From NCBI GenBank assembly GCA_029979265.1, contig JAPOHW010000005.1, forward strand, positions 62,001 to 126,000: 64,000 nucleotides of DNA, read 5' to 3'. Source of the DNA: Actinomycetota bacterium. GTDB taxonomy: Bacteria; Actinomycetota; Acidimicrobiia; Acidimicrobiales; Aldehydirespiratoraceae. This document shows, piece after piece, positions 34,445 to 43,512 of the stretch. The position numbers and the translations under genes were made by a program. The notes below the pieces were generated by a model. The model had not been told where the DNA came from and made no database searches. It was given only the letters and a program-made list of their open reading frames with translations. The first letter of the stretch is position 1. The number at the start of each line of letters is the position of its first letter.

Positions 34445-34464
34445 TAAAATAGGTCAAGATTTAT
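34445..34464. promoter_or_regulatory. Family B-like site at ACAD promoter
   Basis: On the minus strand: ATAAATC, TTGACC, TATTTTA; 13 of 20 positions match the reference site. It stands immediately upstream of the ACAD ATG at 34439. Confidence 0.45.
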
Positions 34465-34515
34465 GTTCCCGCCAAGCCGAGGAGCCCGGGGACCAACCGC
34501 TTCGTGCGGCTGGCC

Positions 34516-34535
34516 GTAAATGGGTTAATATTTTC
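34516..34535. promoter_or_regulatory. Family B palindrome at ligase promoter
   Basis: On the minus strand GAAAATATTAACCCATTTAC, 18 of 20 identical to the site at 23693, which lies 11 kb away. It ends two bases before ATG 34538, so a bound regulator would block ribosome access or transcription start. Confidence 0.62.
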
Positions 34536-34537
34536 TC

Positions 34538-36091
34538 ATGGATCATCCGTGGGACCGACGACTGGGCTTCTGGTGGATCGCCGAAGACTCACCCGACGCG
34601 CCAGCCATTCTCGACAGCGCGAACGGGTCGAGGACGTACGGCGAGTTGGCTGGCGACGCACACCAACTCGCCAACCTCTTCCGATCGCTCGGTGCTGAGC
34701 ACGGAGACGTCATCGCCGTGCTCGCCGACAACGGCACCACGTTGATCGAGTGCTCCCTCGCCGCACAGGAGTCGGGGCTCCATTTCATCCCCCTCAACAC
34801 TCACCTGACCGCCAACGAACTCGCAGCGATCATGGAGCACTCGGGCGCCAAAGTCCTGGTCGTCGGCGAACGGTTCGCCGAACTGCTCGACGGACTCGAC
34901 GCCGTGGCACCGGAACTCGTCGTCCTCTCCGTCGGCTCGATCCCCGGTCGGCTGTCGCTGGCCGATGCGAGGGCCGACCTCCCGCGCACCCCGCCGCCCG
35001 ACCGCAAGCCGGGCAGTCTCTTCGTCTACACCTCGGGCACCACCGGAAAACCCAAGGGCGTCCGCCGACCGATCCCCGACGGAGACGTCGGTGAGATCGC
35101 GAACGACGCAGCGCTCTTCGGTCGGGCGTTCGACTTCCGACCCTTCGGCGGCCCCATGCTCGTGTCGACGGGAATGTTCCACGGCGGGTCGCACAGCTAC
35201 TACATGGGCGGGCTGAACGTCGGCCATGCGCTCGTGATCATGCCCAAGTTCGACCCTGAGCGTGCGCTGCAACTGATCGAACAACACCGCGTCACAACTG
35301 GCTACATGGTGCCCACCCAGTTCCACCGACTGCTGCAACTCCCCGCAGAGGTGCGCGACCGGTACGACGTGTCGAGCCTGCACTCGATCGTGCACTCCGC
35401 TGCGCCGTGTCCACGGCCGGTGAAGGAGCAGATGATGGCGTGGTGGGGGCCCGTGATCTGGGAGACCTACGGCGGCATGGAAGGCGCCGCCACGATCGCC
35501 AAGCCGCATCGCTGGCTCGAGAAGCCGGGCACGGTCGGTCGGGCCATCAAGGGGATGCGGATCACCATCCTCGACGACGACGACAACGAGCTCCCGCCCG
35601 GGGAGGTCGGCCACATCTACCTCGACAACGGTGTCGGGTTCTCGTACCACGACGATCCTGAACAGACGCAGTCGGTGTTTCGGGGGCAACGATTCAGTCT
35701 GGGCGACATGGGACACCTCGACGAGGACGGCTACCTGTTCATCTCCGACCGGGCCAAGGACATGATCATCACCGGCGGCACCAACGTGTATCCGGCGGAG
35801 ATCGAGGCCACCCTCCTGCAGCACCCGGCGGTGCACGACGCCGGGGTCATCGGCATCCCCGACCCGGACTGGGGCGAGACGGTGACCGCCCTCGTCCAAC
35901 TCACGCCCGACGTGACCCCGAGCGACGAGATCCAGACGGAGCTGACCTCCTTCTGTAAGGAGCGTCTCGCCAGTTACAAGGTTCCGAGGCGCTGGGAGTT
36001 CCGCGCCGATCTGCCTCGTACCGAGGCCGGCAAGTTGTACAAGCGCAAGATCCGCGAGGAGTACGTCGCCGCCATGGAGACGACCTCGTGA
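34538..36091 (+). CDS. AMP-dependent acyl-CoA synthetase/ligase
   Basis: A 517-residue ligase with P-loop TSGTTGKPKG (165-174), ETYGGMEG in mid-protein, the hinge segment SDRAKDMIITGGTNVYPAEIE and catalytic Lys in EAGKLYKRK. GMFHGGSHSYYMGG lines the acyl pocket region. It begins a ligase-hydratase-ligase run joined by GTGA and ATGA overlaps. Confidence 0.92.
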   Translation: MDHPWDRRLGFWWIAEDSPDAPAILDSANGSRTYGELAGDAHQLANLFRSLGAEHGDVIAVLADNGTTLIECSLAAQESGLHFIPLNTHLTANELAAIMEHSGAKVLVVGERFAELLDGLDAVAPELVVLSVGSIPGRLSLADARADLPRTPPPDRKPGSLFVYTSGTTGKPKGVRRPIPDGDVGEIANDAALFGRAFDFRPFGGPMLVSTGMFHGGSHSYYMGGLNVGHALVIMPKFDPERALQLIEQHRVTTGYMVPTQFHRLLQLPAEVRDRYDVSSLHSIVHSAAPCPRPVKEQMMAWWGPVIWETYGGMEGAATIAKPHRWLEKPGTVGRAIKGMRITILDDDDNELPPGEVGHIYLDNGVGFSYHDDPEQTQSVFRGQRFSLGDMGHLDEDGYLFISDRAKDMIITGGTNVYPAEIEATLLQHPAVHDAGVIGIPDPDWGETVTALVQLTPDVTPSDEIQTELTSFCKERLASYKVPRRWEFRADLPRTEAGKLYKRKIREEYVAAMETTS

Positions 36092-37413
36092 GCGGCGATC
36101 CCCGCCCGACCCACGACTCGTTGCAAGTGGACGCGGAACTCGAGCAGGAGTTCCAGAAGGCGTTGCAGCACCGACTGACCGATGAGGACATCGTCAAGGC
36201 CCAGCTGTTGCTCGGCATCGACGTGGCGTCCAAGCAGCGAGAACTCAATTCCGTCGCCACCGAAGACGCACTCCGGAACTGGTCGCTCGGCGTCGGCGAC
36301 GACAATCCGCTGTACACCGATGCCGACTACGGCCTCGAAACACGATGGGGGACGCAGATCGGCCACGGCACCCAGATCGGTCATATCAAGACGCCGATGC
36401 TCGGCGACCCGATCCCGGCTGAGATCAAAGCGCAGACGAAGGGGATGTTCCGAGGCGTCCACGTGTTCGTCTCCGGCGGGACGTGGGAGTGGTACCGCCC
36501 GCTCCGACCGGGCGACCGGATCTACAGCTTCCGTGGCGAGGACTCGCTTGACACCAAGCAGTCCGAGTTCGCCGGGCGCTCGGTGATCCAGGTGAGTCGG
36601 GACGTCGCGATCAACCAGTTCGGCGAGGTGCTCGGCGTGTATCGCATCCTCCGGGTGCTCACCGAACGAAAGGAGTCGCGCACGTTGGGGAAGTACGCAG
36701 CGATCGAGCCCGCTCACTACACCGACGCCGATTACGAGCGCATCGACGAGATCTACGCTCAAGAACGCCCTCGAGGCGCAGAGAAGCGGTACTGGGAGGA
36801 CGTCGAGATCGGGGACGAACTCGACCCGATGGTCAAGGGCCCTACGACGATCACAGAGATGATCGCGTTCCATGCCGGTGGGTACGGGTTCGTCCCGTAC
36901 GGACTGCGTTCGAGCCGCGTCGGTTACAAGAACCGCAAGCGGATCGCGCCCTTCTACATCAAGAACGCACAAGGTGTGTACGACGTCGCCCAACGCCTGC
37001 ACTGGGACTCGGAGTGGGCGAAGGCAATCGGCAACCCGATGGCCTACGACTACGGGGTGCAACGCCAGTGTTGGTTCTACCACCACGTCTCGGACTGGGC
37101 CGGAGACGACGCTTGCATCATCGCCATGAACGATTCGATCCGCAAGTTCAACTACATGGGCGACACCCAGTTCCTGTCCGGCAGCATCGTCGCGAAGCGC
37201 GAGGCCGACGGCCAGAAGGTCGTCGACATTGACCTCCACATGGTCAACCAACGTGACACCGAGACCGCCTACGCGACGGTCACCGTGGCCCTCCCCTCCC
37301 GCTCCGACGGACTCCCACTCTTCCCCCGGGTTCCGGTCGAGCTCGCCCGCCAGGCCGCGACCATGTTCGCCCGTCACACCGATCTCGCTGCCCAGCGCCG
37401 CCGGACTCGATGA
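36088..37413 (+). CDS. FAS1-like/MaoC-like double hot-dog hydratase
   Basis: A 441-residue protein, GTG start overlapping the ligase stop. The N-terminal half has WSLGVGDDNPLYTDADYGLETRWG (in two parts around residue 75) and the second half begins YWEDVEIGDELDPMVKGP. It matches the protein at 27918 in order and motifs (KGP-TTT, VGYKNRKR/EYKVRKKAP, QRLHWE/D). Probable enoyl-CoA hydratase; sits between two acyl-CoA ligases. Confidence 0.82.
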   Translation: MSGDPRPTHDSLQVDAELEQEFQKALQHRLTDEDIVKAQLLLGIDVASKQRELNSVATEDALRNWSLGVGDDNPLYTDADYGLETRWGTQIGHGTQIGHIKTPMLGDPIPAEIKAQTKGMFRGVHVFVSGGTWEWYRPLRPGDRIYSFRGEDSLDTKQSEFAGRSVIQVSRDVAINQFGEVLGVYRILRVLTERKESRTLGKYAAIEPAHYTDADYERIDEIYAQERPRGAEKRYWEDVEIGDELDPMVKGPTTITEMIAFHAGGYGFVPYGLRSSRVGYKNRKRIAPFYIKNAQGVYDVAQRLHWDSEWAKAIGNPMAYDYGVQRQCWFYHHVSDWAGDDACIIAMNDSIRKFNYMGDTQFLSGSIVAKREADGQKVVDIDLHMVNQRDTETAYATVTVALPSRSDGLPLFPRVPVELARQAATMFARHTDLAAQRRRTR

Positions 37414-39008
37414 GCCTGTCCGACGACCGAGCCACGTTGACCGAGCAGTGGTACCGCGAAGGCTTTTACGGTCACGAAACCATCGCCGACCACCTCCGGG
37501 TCGGAGCCGAGTCGTTCCCGCACACGGCGATGCACTTCGTCGGGGGTCCCGAGCCGTCATCGATCAGGCTCGGCGAGTTGCACCGTCGCGGGCTCGGCGT
37601 GGCGGCCGGCCTCGCCGAACTCGGTGTGGGACCCGGCGACATCGTCGCTGTCTGGGTGCCGAACTGGCTCGAAGGCGCTCTCGCGTACCAGGCTGCCCTG
37701 ATGCTCGGCGCGACCGTCGTGCCGATCATCCACATTTACGGACCACACGAGGTGAGTTTCATCCTGCGCCAGTCCGGCGCCCGGGTGCTCGTGCTACCCG
37801 ACCGGTGGCGCAACATCGACTACCGCGAGCGGTTCGACGCCCTGGTCGACCTGCCCTCATTGGAGCACGTCGTGGTGATCGGGGACGACGGACCTCGTGG
37901 AGCGATCCCCTGGCGTCGGGTCGCGAACAACGACCCGATCGCCTCCCTCCCGACAACGCGGCCCGATGATCGTTGCCTGCTGATCTACACCTCGGGCACG
38001 ACCGCCGATCCCAAGGGCGTGCAACATACGACGAACACCCTCATCGCCGAGATCCGTTCAACCGCCGCCGCGCTCGGCGACCGACGAGGAGTGAACCTAG
38101 CTGCGTTCCCCGCCGGGCATATCGCCGGGGTGCTCGGGCTCCTGCGGATGTTCGTCCTCGGCACCTCCACGGTTGTCATGGACCAGTGGGATCCTGCGCT
38201 CGCGGCGAGACTCGTCGACGAACACCGCATCACCACCACGGCCGGAGCCCCGGTTCACCTCGCCTCGCTGATGGACGAAGCCGAACGGCAGGGCACAAGC
38301 CTGAGGACAATCGACAACTACATGGTCGGCGCAGCGAGCGTCCCGGCCAACCTCGTCGAGCGTGCTGACCGAATCGGCCTTCCGGTGTACCGCGCGTACG
38401 GTTCGAGCGAGCACCCGGTCATCAGTACCGGGACGCCGGCTCATCCCCTCCACAAGCGTTGCGGCACCGACGGATCGCTCACCCCGGGAAATGTGATCCG
38501 CCTCCTCGACGAAGACGACCAGGAGGTAGGGGTGGGCGCGGACGGAGAGATCGTCAGCCTCGGCCCGGAGTTGTTCGTCGGGTACACCGACCCAGCGCTC
38601 AACGCTGAGTCGTTCCTACCCGGGGGTTGGTTCCGCACCGGCGACATCGGTCGACTCGATGTCGATGGCTTCCTCACGATCACCGACCGCAAGAAGGACG
38701 TGATCATCCGAGGTGGTGAGAACATCGCGTCCAAGGAAGTCGAGGACCTGCTGATGCAGCACCCCTCCGTCACCGAGGCGGCGGCCGTCGGCAGGCCGGA
38801 CGAGAAGTACGGCGAGCGCGTCGCCGTCTTCGTGCGGCTGGCGGACGGCCACACACTCGATCTCGACGAGATCCGTCGCCACTTTGCGTCGATCGGCGTC
38901 GCCACGCAGAAGACGCCCGAACACCTCGAGTTCGTCGACGAGTTCCCCCGCACCCCGAGCGGAAAGGTCCGGAAGGTGGATCTCCGGTCTCGGCTGCGAT
39001 CAACCTGA
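37410..39008 (+). CDS. AMP-dependent acyl-CoA synthetase/ligase
   Basis: A 532-residue ligase; P-loop TSGTTADPKG (194-203), YGSSEHPV, and TDRKKDVIIRGGENIASKEVE as the hinge; the catalytic Lys is in TPSGKVRKVD. VVPIIHIYGPHEVSFILR places it with cyclohexanecarboxylate/3-oxocholest-type ring-acid ligases and with the paralogue at 12972. Overlaps the hydratase by ATGA. Confidence 0.92.
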   Translation: MSLSDDRATLTEQWYREGFYGHETIADHLRVGAESFPHTAMHFVGGPEPSSIRLGELHRRGLGVAAGLAELGVGPGDIVAVWVPNWLEGALAYQAALMLGATVVPIIHIYGPHEVSFILRQSGARVLVLPDRWRNIDYRERFDALVDLPSLEHVVVIGDDGPRGAIPWRRVANNDPIASLPTTRPDDRCLLIYTSGTTADPKGVQHTTNTLIAEIRSTAAALGDRRGVNLAAFPAGHIAGVLGLLRMFVLGTSTVVMDQWDPALAARLVDEHRITTTAGAPVHLASLMDEAERQGTSLRTIDNYMVGAASVPANLVERADRIGLPVYRAYGSSEHPVISTGTPAHPLHKRCGTDGSLTPGNVIRLLDEDDQEVGVGADGEIVSLGPELFVGYTDPALNAESFLPGGWFRTGDIGRLDVDGFLTITDRKKDVIIRGGENIASKEVEDLLMQHPSVTEAAAVGRPDEKYGERVAVFVRLADGHTLDLDEIRRHFASIGVATQKTPEHLEFVDEFPRTPSGKVRKVDLRSRLRST

Positions 39009-39026
39009 CCCGTTCGCAGTAACGTT

Positions 39027-39042
39027 CTGACAGTGCCGTCAC
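39027..39042. promoter_or_regulatory. Family A site upstream of SDR-DUF2889 pair
   Basis: CTGACA, spacer GTGC, CGTCAC (last base off consensus), preceded by GTT as in the best sites. It lies in the 48-base gap after the ligase and just before the Shine-Dalgarno TGAGGAG of the SDR at 39057. Confidence 0.48.
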
Positions 39043-39056
39043 CCTGAGGAGTCCGC

Positions 39057-39839
39057 ATGCAACTCGTTGGTTCTAGTGCTCTCGTCGTCGGGGGTGCCGG
39101 CGGGCTCGGCGCCGCGACCGTTCGGCGACTCGTCGCCGCCGGCGCGATGGTCGTCATCGCCGATTTGGCGGAGGACGCCGGTTCGGCCCTAGCGGCCGAA
39201 CTCGGCGATCACGCCGTCTTCGTCAAGACCGACGTTCTCTCCGAGGACAGCCTCGGCGAGGCAATCCTGGCAGCAACGGACATGGCCCCACTGCGGGTCT
39301 CTGTCGACACCCATGGTGGGCCGGGCGGCGGACGGACACTCGACCGCGAAGGTAACCCGCTCGCCTTCGACACGTTCATGCAAGTCGTGCAGATCTTCCT
39401 GCACGGCACGTTCAACGTGCTTCGCCTCACTGCGTCGGCGATGTCGAGGAACGACCCGGACCCCGAGACCGGCGAGCGCGGCGTGATTGTGAACACCGCA
39501 TCGATCGCGGGCTACGAGGGCACCATCGGACAGGTCGCCTACGGTGCCGCCAAGGGCGGCATCATCGGAATGACGCTTCCGGCGGCACGCGATCTCTCAG
39601 TCGTCGGCATCAGGGTTGGCACGATCGCTCCCGGCGTCTTCGCCACACCTGCTTACGGCCAGTCACTCGACGCAATCGAGGCCGAGTGGGGACCGATGGT
39701 CCCGTTTCCTAAGCGCATGGGTCAGCCCAACGAATACGCACGAATGGCCATGGCGATCATCGAGAATCCGTACTTCAATGGCGAGACGATCCGCCTCGAC
39801 GCCGGTATCCGCTTCCAGACGAAGGGCTCGCGCTCGTGA
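39057..39839 (+). CDS. Short-chain dehydrogenase/reductase (HSD17B10-like)
   Basis: A 260-residue SDR: VGGAGGLG cofactor loop, NTASIAGYEG with the catalytic Ser, YGAAKGG, and the PFPKRMGQPNEYARM / NPYFNGETIRLDAGIRF ending characteristic of type-10 hydroxyacyl-CoA dehydrogenases. It would oxidise a 3-hydroxyacyl-CoA with NAD. A strong TGAGGAG precedes the ATG. The stop overlaps the DUF2889 start (GTGA). Confidence 0.88.
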   Translation: MQLVGSSALVVGGAGGLGAATVRRLVAAGAMVVIADLAEDAGSALAAELGDHAVFVKTDVLSEDSLGEAILAATDMAPLRVSVDTHGGPGGGRTLDREGNPLAFDTFMQVVQIFLHGTFNVLRLTASAMSRNDPDPETGERGVIVNTASIAGYEGTIGQVAYGAAKGGIIGMTLPAARDLSVVGIRVGTIAPGVFATPAYGQSLDAIEAEWGPMVPFPKRMGQPNEYARMAMAIIENPYFNGETIRLDAGIRFQTKGSRS

Positions 39840-40873
39840 GCGGACGCTCACCACAGCGTGATCCGCTCCAGGAGGTCAACGGTCCAGCCGGTCCCGCGCC
39901 ACGCCGTCGCGCCGGTTCGATCCGGCGGACATCGACCATCGATGGGACCTGGCCAGGGGGGTGGGGCACCCAACTCGAACTGACGGGGCGGGCGCGAGAC
40001 GCGGTCACCCAATCCTACGCCGATCCGCCTGTGACCGTTAGCGCCGCTACGACGCAGGTCGGAATCGGCGCAAACCGGCTGATCGAGAACATCGCCGCGA
40101 CGCCGGAATCAGCGGGCATCAACGACCTCGTCGGTTGCCGTGGGGGAGGCTACCTTCGGTCGGCACTGGCCGAGTTCGTGCCACACGAACTCGAGGCCGG
40201 CACGCCGTTGTATCTCTTGCTCGATGACATCTCGGGCGCCTCACTCGTGGCGGGCATCGCCTGGTCGCGGTGGACGGACGAATGGGTCCGAGTCGATCCA
40301 GATCGCCCACGTCCTGACATGGAAGGCGTGTGCATCGGATTCGCTCCTGGAGGTTCGGCACTCGTCGAACAGCGCAGTGGGCTCGCGTCCCAGCGGGTTC
40401 AGATCGTTCCGCAGCTGACGACCGACGACGACCCCCATGGCTGGCACGAACTCGCGACTTTGCCCGACGTCTCATTCCGGCGGGCGCGGAGGATCGACGT
40501 GTGGCGCGACCCGGTCGACGGCACGATCATGATCGACTCCGGGTTCCAGGACTCGATGGGCGACCCCGACCATGGCCGGGTCGCGGTCCACGAGTACATC
40601 CTGCGGGCCACCGTCGATCCTGGCTCGATGCTCGTCACATCGGTCGATCCCGATCCGCGAATCCTGCCGTTCCTGACCTGCCCAGATGCCGTCGGGACGG
40701 CAACCGCCGTCATCGGCACTCCGGTCGCGGCCTTGCGTACGACCGTGCTCGAACGACTTGCGAAGGTCAACGGGTGCACTCACCTCAATGATGCACTCCG
40801 GGCTCTGGCCGAGGTCCCGACCCTGCTCGATCAACTCGACGCCGTCATTTGCTCGCCGAACGTTGCTCGGTGA
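39836..40873 (+). CDS. DUF2889 family protein
   Basis: A 345-residue protein starting at a GTG that overlaps the SDR stop. NGCTHLNDALRALAEVPTLLDQL near the C-terminus is the DUF2889 signature; the first 40 residues are Arg/Pro-rich and probably flexible. About 110 residues longer than the copy at 2084. Function unknown; coupling to a hydroxyacyl-CoA dehydrogenase suggests a metabolic partner. It overlaps the convergent MFS gene by 29 bases. Confidence 0.68.
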   Translation: MSGRSPQRDPLQEVNGPAGPAPRRRAGSIRRTSTIDGTWPGGWGTQLELTGRARDAVTQSYADPPVTVSAATTQVGIGANRLIENIAATPESAGINDLVGCRGGGYLRSALAEFVPHELEAGTPLYLLLDDISGASLVAGIAWSRWTDEWVRVDPDRPRPDMEGVCIGFAPGGSALVEQRSGLASQRVQIVPQLTTDDDPHGWHELATLPDVSFRRARRIDVWRDPVDGTIMIDSGFQDSMGDPDHGRVAVHEYILRATVDPGSMLVTSVDPDPRILPFLTCPDAVGTATAVIGTPVAALRTTVLERLAKVNGCTHLNDALRALAEVPTLLDQLDAVICSPNVAR

Positions 40874-42026
40874 GCATCCGCCATCGGGGCGCTAGTCGGC
40901 CGCCGAGGACCGCCAGCGCGATCAGCGACGTCGCCCCAGACGTCAAGAACGCGGTCCGATAGCCCACGCCGCTCACGATCAGACCAATCAGTGGTGCAGT
41001 GAGAGCGATCGACACGTCCATGAGCATCGTGAACGTCGCCATCGCAGAGGACCGCTCGCCCGGTGCGATCCCTTCGACCACGACCGGGATCAATGACGGT
41101 GTCTGCAGTGCCATACCGCCAGCGAGTACTGCAGCCGCGACGAACACTCCTGCGGGCACCGACCACATCGCCACGATCACCGACCCGAACGCGGACAAGC
41201 CGAGCGCCGTGGAGCCGGTTCGGACGGGACCGAACCGGTCTGGTGCCGAAGCGAACACGATACGCACGGCAGCGATGCTGAGCGATGCGACGGTGAAGAC
41301 GAAACCGATGCGCTGGAGCCCGATCTCAGGGCCGTAGAGCGGCACGAACGTGCTGAACGTGACGAACCCGACGACGCCGAACGCGGCCACGACCCCGGGA
41401 GCCAACCCGCTGGGATGGATCCACCGAGACGGCGGTCCACCCAGATCGCCCGGACGGTGTGGAAGGAGCATCGACACGGCAGCCCCGACCAACGCCAAGG
41501 CAGCGAGGACGAGCCAGACCGTGTCGTAGGACGAGGCGTTCAAAATGGCCTCGCCAATCACGGGACCGAACCCGAGGCCTAGGTGGAATGCCACCAGGAT
41601 GTAGCTCGCGGCCTCCCCACGGCGCGATTCGGGCGCAAGGTCGATCGCGAGGACCGTGGAACCCGTCATCGACGCTGCCTGGGCGGTCCCCATGAACAGA
41701 CGCGATGCGATCGCAAGCGGCACCGTGTCGGCGACGAGCAGCAGCAACAACCCGAGCGTCGACGTGACGCAACCAATCACCAGCAAGCGCCTGGCGCCTC
41801 GGCGGTCTCCGAGCCGTCCGAATCCGACCCGAGTGAAGAGTGCTGCGACAGCGAAACTTCCCATCACGAGGCCAGCGGTCGCCTCGGTACCACCGAGTTC
41901 CTCGACGACGAACTTCGGCATCAGCGGGTTGGACGCCCCCATTCCGACGAAGTAGAGCATCGTCGCAGCGGCGAGCGTCAAGAACTCCCGGCTCAGCAGT
42001 CGTTCCTCTCCGTGCCCCGACGGCAT
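40845..42026 (-). CDS. MFS transporter
   Basis: A 393-residue, about twelve-helix membrane protein. MFS motif A is GFGRLGDRRGARR in the first cytoplasmic loop; FMGTAQAASMTGSTVLAIDLAPESRRG is the TM5/6 segment and GERSSAM its counterpart in the second half. ATG 42026 is chosen over an upstream ATG (42077) because the latter would put a family A palindrome inside the coding sequence. Drug-efflux-like (MFS_1); it may export a toxic intermediate or take up substrate. Confidence 0.85.
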   Translation of the reverse strand: MPSGHGEERLLSREFLTLAAATMLYFVGMGASNPLMPKFVVEELGGTEATAGLVMGSFAVAALFTRVGFGRLGDRRGARRLLVIGCVTSTLGLLLLLVADTVPLAIASRLFMGTAQAASMTGSTVLAIDLAPESRRGEAASYILVAFHLGLGFGPVIGEAILNASSYDTVWLVLAALALVGAAVSMLLPHRPGDLGGPPSRWIHPSGLAPGVVAAFGVVGFVTFSTFVPLYGPEIGLQRIGFVFTVASLSIAAVRIVFASAPDRFGPVRTGSTALGLSAFGSVIVAMWSVPAGVFVAAAVLAGGMALQTPSLIPVVVEGIAPGERSSAMATFTMLMDVSIALTAPLIGLIVSGVGYRTAFLTSGATSLIALAVLGGRLAPRWRMLTEQRSASK

Positions 42027-42049
42027 CGAGGTCGAGATCGGGAACGAAC

Positions 42050-42065
42050 TTGACACGGCCGTCAA
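42050..42065. promoter_or_regulatory. Family A site upstream of MFS gene
   Basis: TTGACA, spacer CGGC, CGTCAA; exact consensus match, 24 bases upstream of the favoured ATG at 42026. Confidence 0.55.
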
Positions 42066-42100
42066 CCATATCGACATGGGAGTCCTGGCGCCGAACGCAA

Positions 42101-42132
42101 CAGGAGCCGGTGACCGTGGCCACCGGCTCCTG
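42101..42132 (-). terminator. Hairpin after ABC-transporter binding-protein gene
   Basis: CAGGAGCCGGTG (42101-42112) pairs perfectly with 42121-42132 around an 8-base loop. It lies 30 bases beyond the stop of the leftward substrate-binding protein gene and before the MFS promoter. Confidence 0.6.
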
Positions 42133-42162
42133 CTCGTTGTTTTCGCGTAGTTGTTACATCGA

Positions 42163-43512
42163 TCAGCCGAGGCTGAAGCAGCTCGTCTGCAGGTCGCCGG
42201 AGGCTCCGTTGCCGGAGTCGCCCACGTTGGTCGACGAGAACTTGCCGCCCTGCATGTCGAACATCCAGAAGCAGCTCAGACCGGGCTGGAAGCCGTCGGC
42301 CACGTAGCTGACCGGTGCGGCCAACAGGCCGTCGAGAGTCTCACCCGAGATGGCCTGGTACACGCTGATCACGTCGGCAGCAGTGACGTCGGCGTCGCCA
42401 GCCGGGCCGTTTTCTCCCATCGCCTTGCGGAAGAGCTCGAGCGCCGACCAGGTACTCGTCGCCGACGAGTTGCGAACGTCGTCGCCATCGCCGTACTTCT
42501 CGTTGATGTCACGGTACAGCTGCACCGGCTCGGCGTCCGCCCACCACGGGAAGCCGTTCAGGGCACCGACCAGGCGGATGTCGAGCGTCTCGAAGTCGGG
42601 GGCCGTGACACTGTTGTTCGCCGCTGAGAAGGCGCCGGTGAATCCCTGAAGCAGGCACTCGTCGATCACAGAGAGCGCAGTCTGCGGAGCGAGACCAAGG
42701 TTGATCACTTCGGCACCGAGGTTGCTCAGCTCGAGGCAGGGAGCGGTGTAGCTCGGGTCGGCAGCACCGACTGTCACGAGCCCTTTGTACTCCACGTCGA
42801 TCATCGGTCCGACGATCCCGTACAGCCCGCCGGCCTGAGCGCACGCCGGGACCTCGGCACACACCGCTGCGGAGAAGGACGACAGACCCGCTCCCTTGGT
42901 AGCGACCATCGTCGAGGCGGCCGTCGCTGGGTTGGACGGTGAGGTCACGAAGTACGTGTTCGGCCAATGAGCATCGGCAGTGTCCATCGGACGGTTGTTG
43001 GCCGTACCACCGATCATCGGGATGCCAGCGGCCGTGATCGTCTCAGCGATCGCATTCTCGGCCGTCGAGTCCTGGACAAGGATGCCAACGACTCCGGCGT
43101 CGAGCAGCCTCTGAGCGGCGGCGACAGCGCCTTCGCCGGTGGACTCTCCGTCCTCGGCGACGATCTCGACGGGGTGGCCGTTCACGCCGCCCATCTCCTC
43201 GTTGACCCACCGAGCCCACGCCTTGGCGACACCATCAGTCATGCCGTAGGTGCTGGCGGTTCGGCCGGTCTCGGAATACACGAGACCGATCTTGATCGGA
43301 GTCCCATCGGCGACCATCGGCTCTTCAGTGGCCGGGGCCTCCGTCGCGGCCGGGGCCTCCGTCGCAGCCGGGGCCTCCGTCGCAGCCGGGGCTTCGGTGG
43401 CCGGTGCGGTGTCGCTGTCGCTGTCGTCGCCACCGCATGATGCAACGGTGAGCGACAATACTGCCACAGCAGCAATTGCCACTCTGTTGCGGTATTGCTT
43501 GCGTGAAATCAC
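42163..43512 (-). CDS. ABC transporter substrate-binding lipoprotein (branched-chain amino acid type)
   Basis: A 449-residue secreted lipoprotein: positively charged N-terminus, hydrophobic stretch and lipobox LTVASC with lipidated Cys26. A Pro/Ala/Thr/Glu linker of PAATEA repeats follows (residues 36-62). The periplasmic-binding fold starts IKIGLVYSETG, typical of LivJ-type (type I) receptors. GTG start; AGGGGAGGG lies somewhat far upstream. Divergent from the permease/ATPase genes, with family A sites near each end of the shared 204-base region. Ligands of this class include amino acids, amides, aromatic acids and other organic acids. Confidence 0.9.
   Translation of the reverse strand: MISRKQYRNRVAIAAVAVLSLTVASCGGDDSDSDTAPATEAPAATEAPAATEAPAATEAPATEEPMVADGTPIKIGLVYSETGRTASTYGMTDGVAKAWARWVNEEMGGVNGHPVEIVAEDGESTGEGAVAAAQRLLDAGVVGILVQDSTAENAIAETITAAGIPMIGGTANNRPMDTADAHWPNTYFVTSPSNPATAASTMVATKGAGLSSFSAAVCAEVPACAQAGGLYGIVGPMIDVEYKGLVTVGAADPSYTAPCLELSNLGAEVINLGLAPQTALSVIDECLLQGFTGAFSAANNSVTAPDFETLDIRLVGALNGFPWWADAEPVQLYRDINEKYGDGDDVRNSSATSTWSALELFRKAMGENGPAGDADVTAADVISVYQAISGETLDGLLAAPVSYVADGFQPGLSCFWMFDMQGGKFSSTNVGDSGNGASGDLQTSCFSLG
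43331..43399. repeat. 18-bp tandem repeat in lipoprotein linker
   Basis: Three nearly identical 18-base units (43331-43348, 43349-43366, 43367-43384) plus a partial 15-base unit, encoding repeats of PAATEA in the linker between lipid anchor and binding domain. Unit-number changes would keep the frame. Confidence 0.85.

Noticed and set aside
35974-37560. Open minus-strand frame of about 528 codons
   Set aside because: Antisense to the MaoC-like hydratase and two ligases; no recognisable motif.
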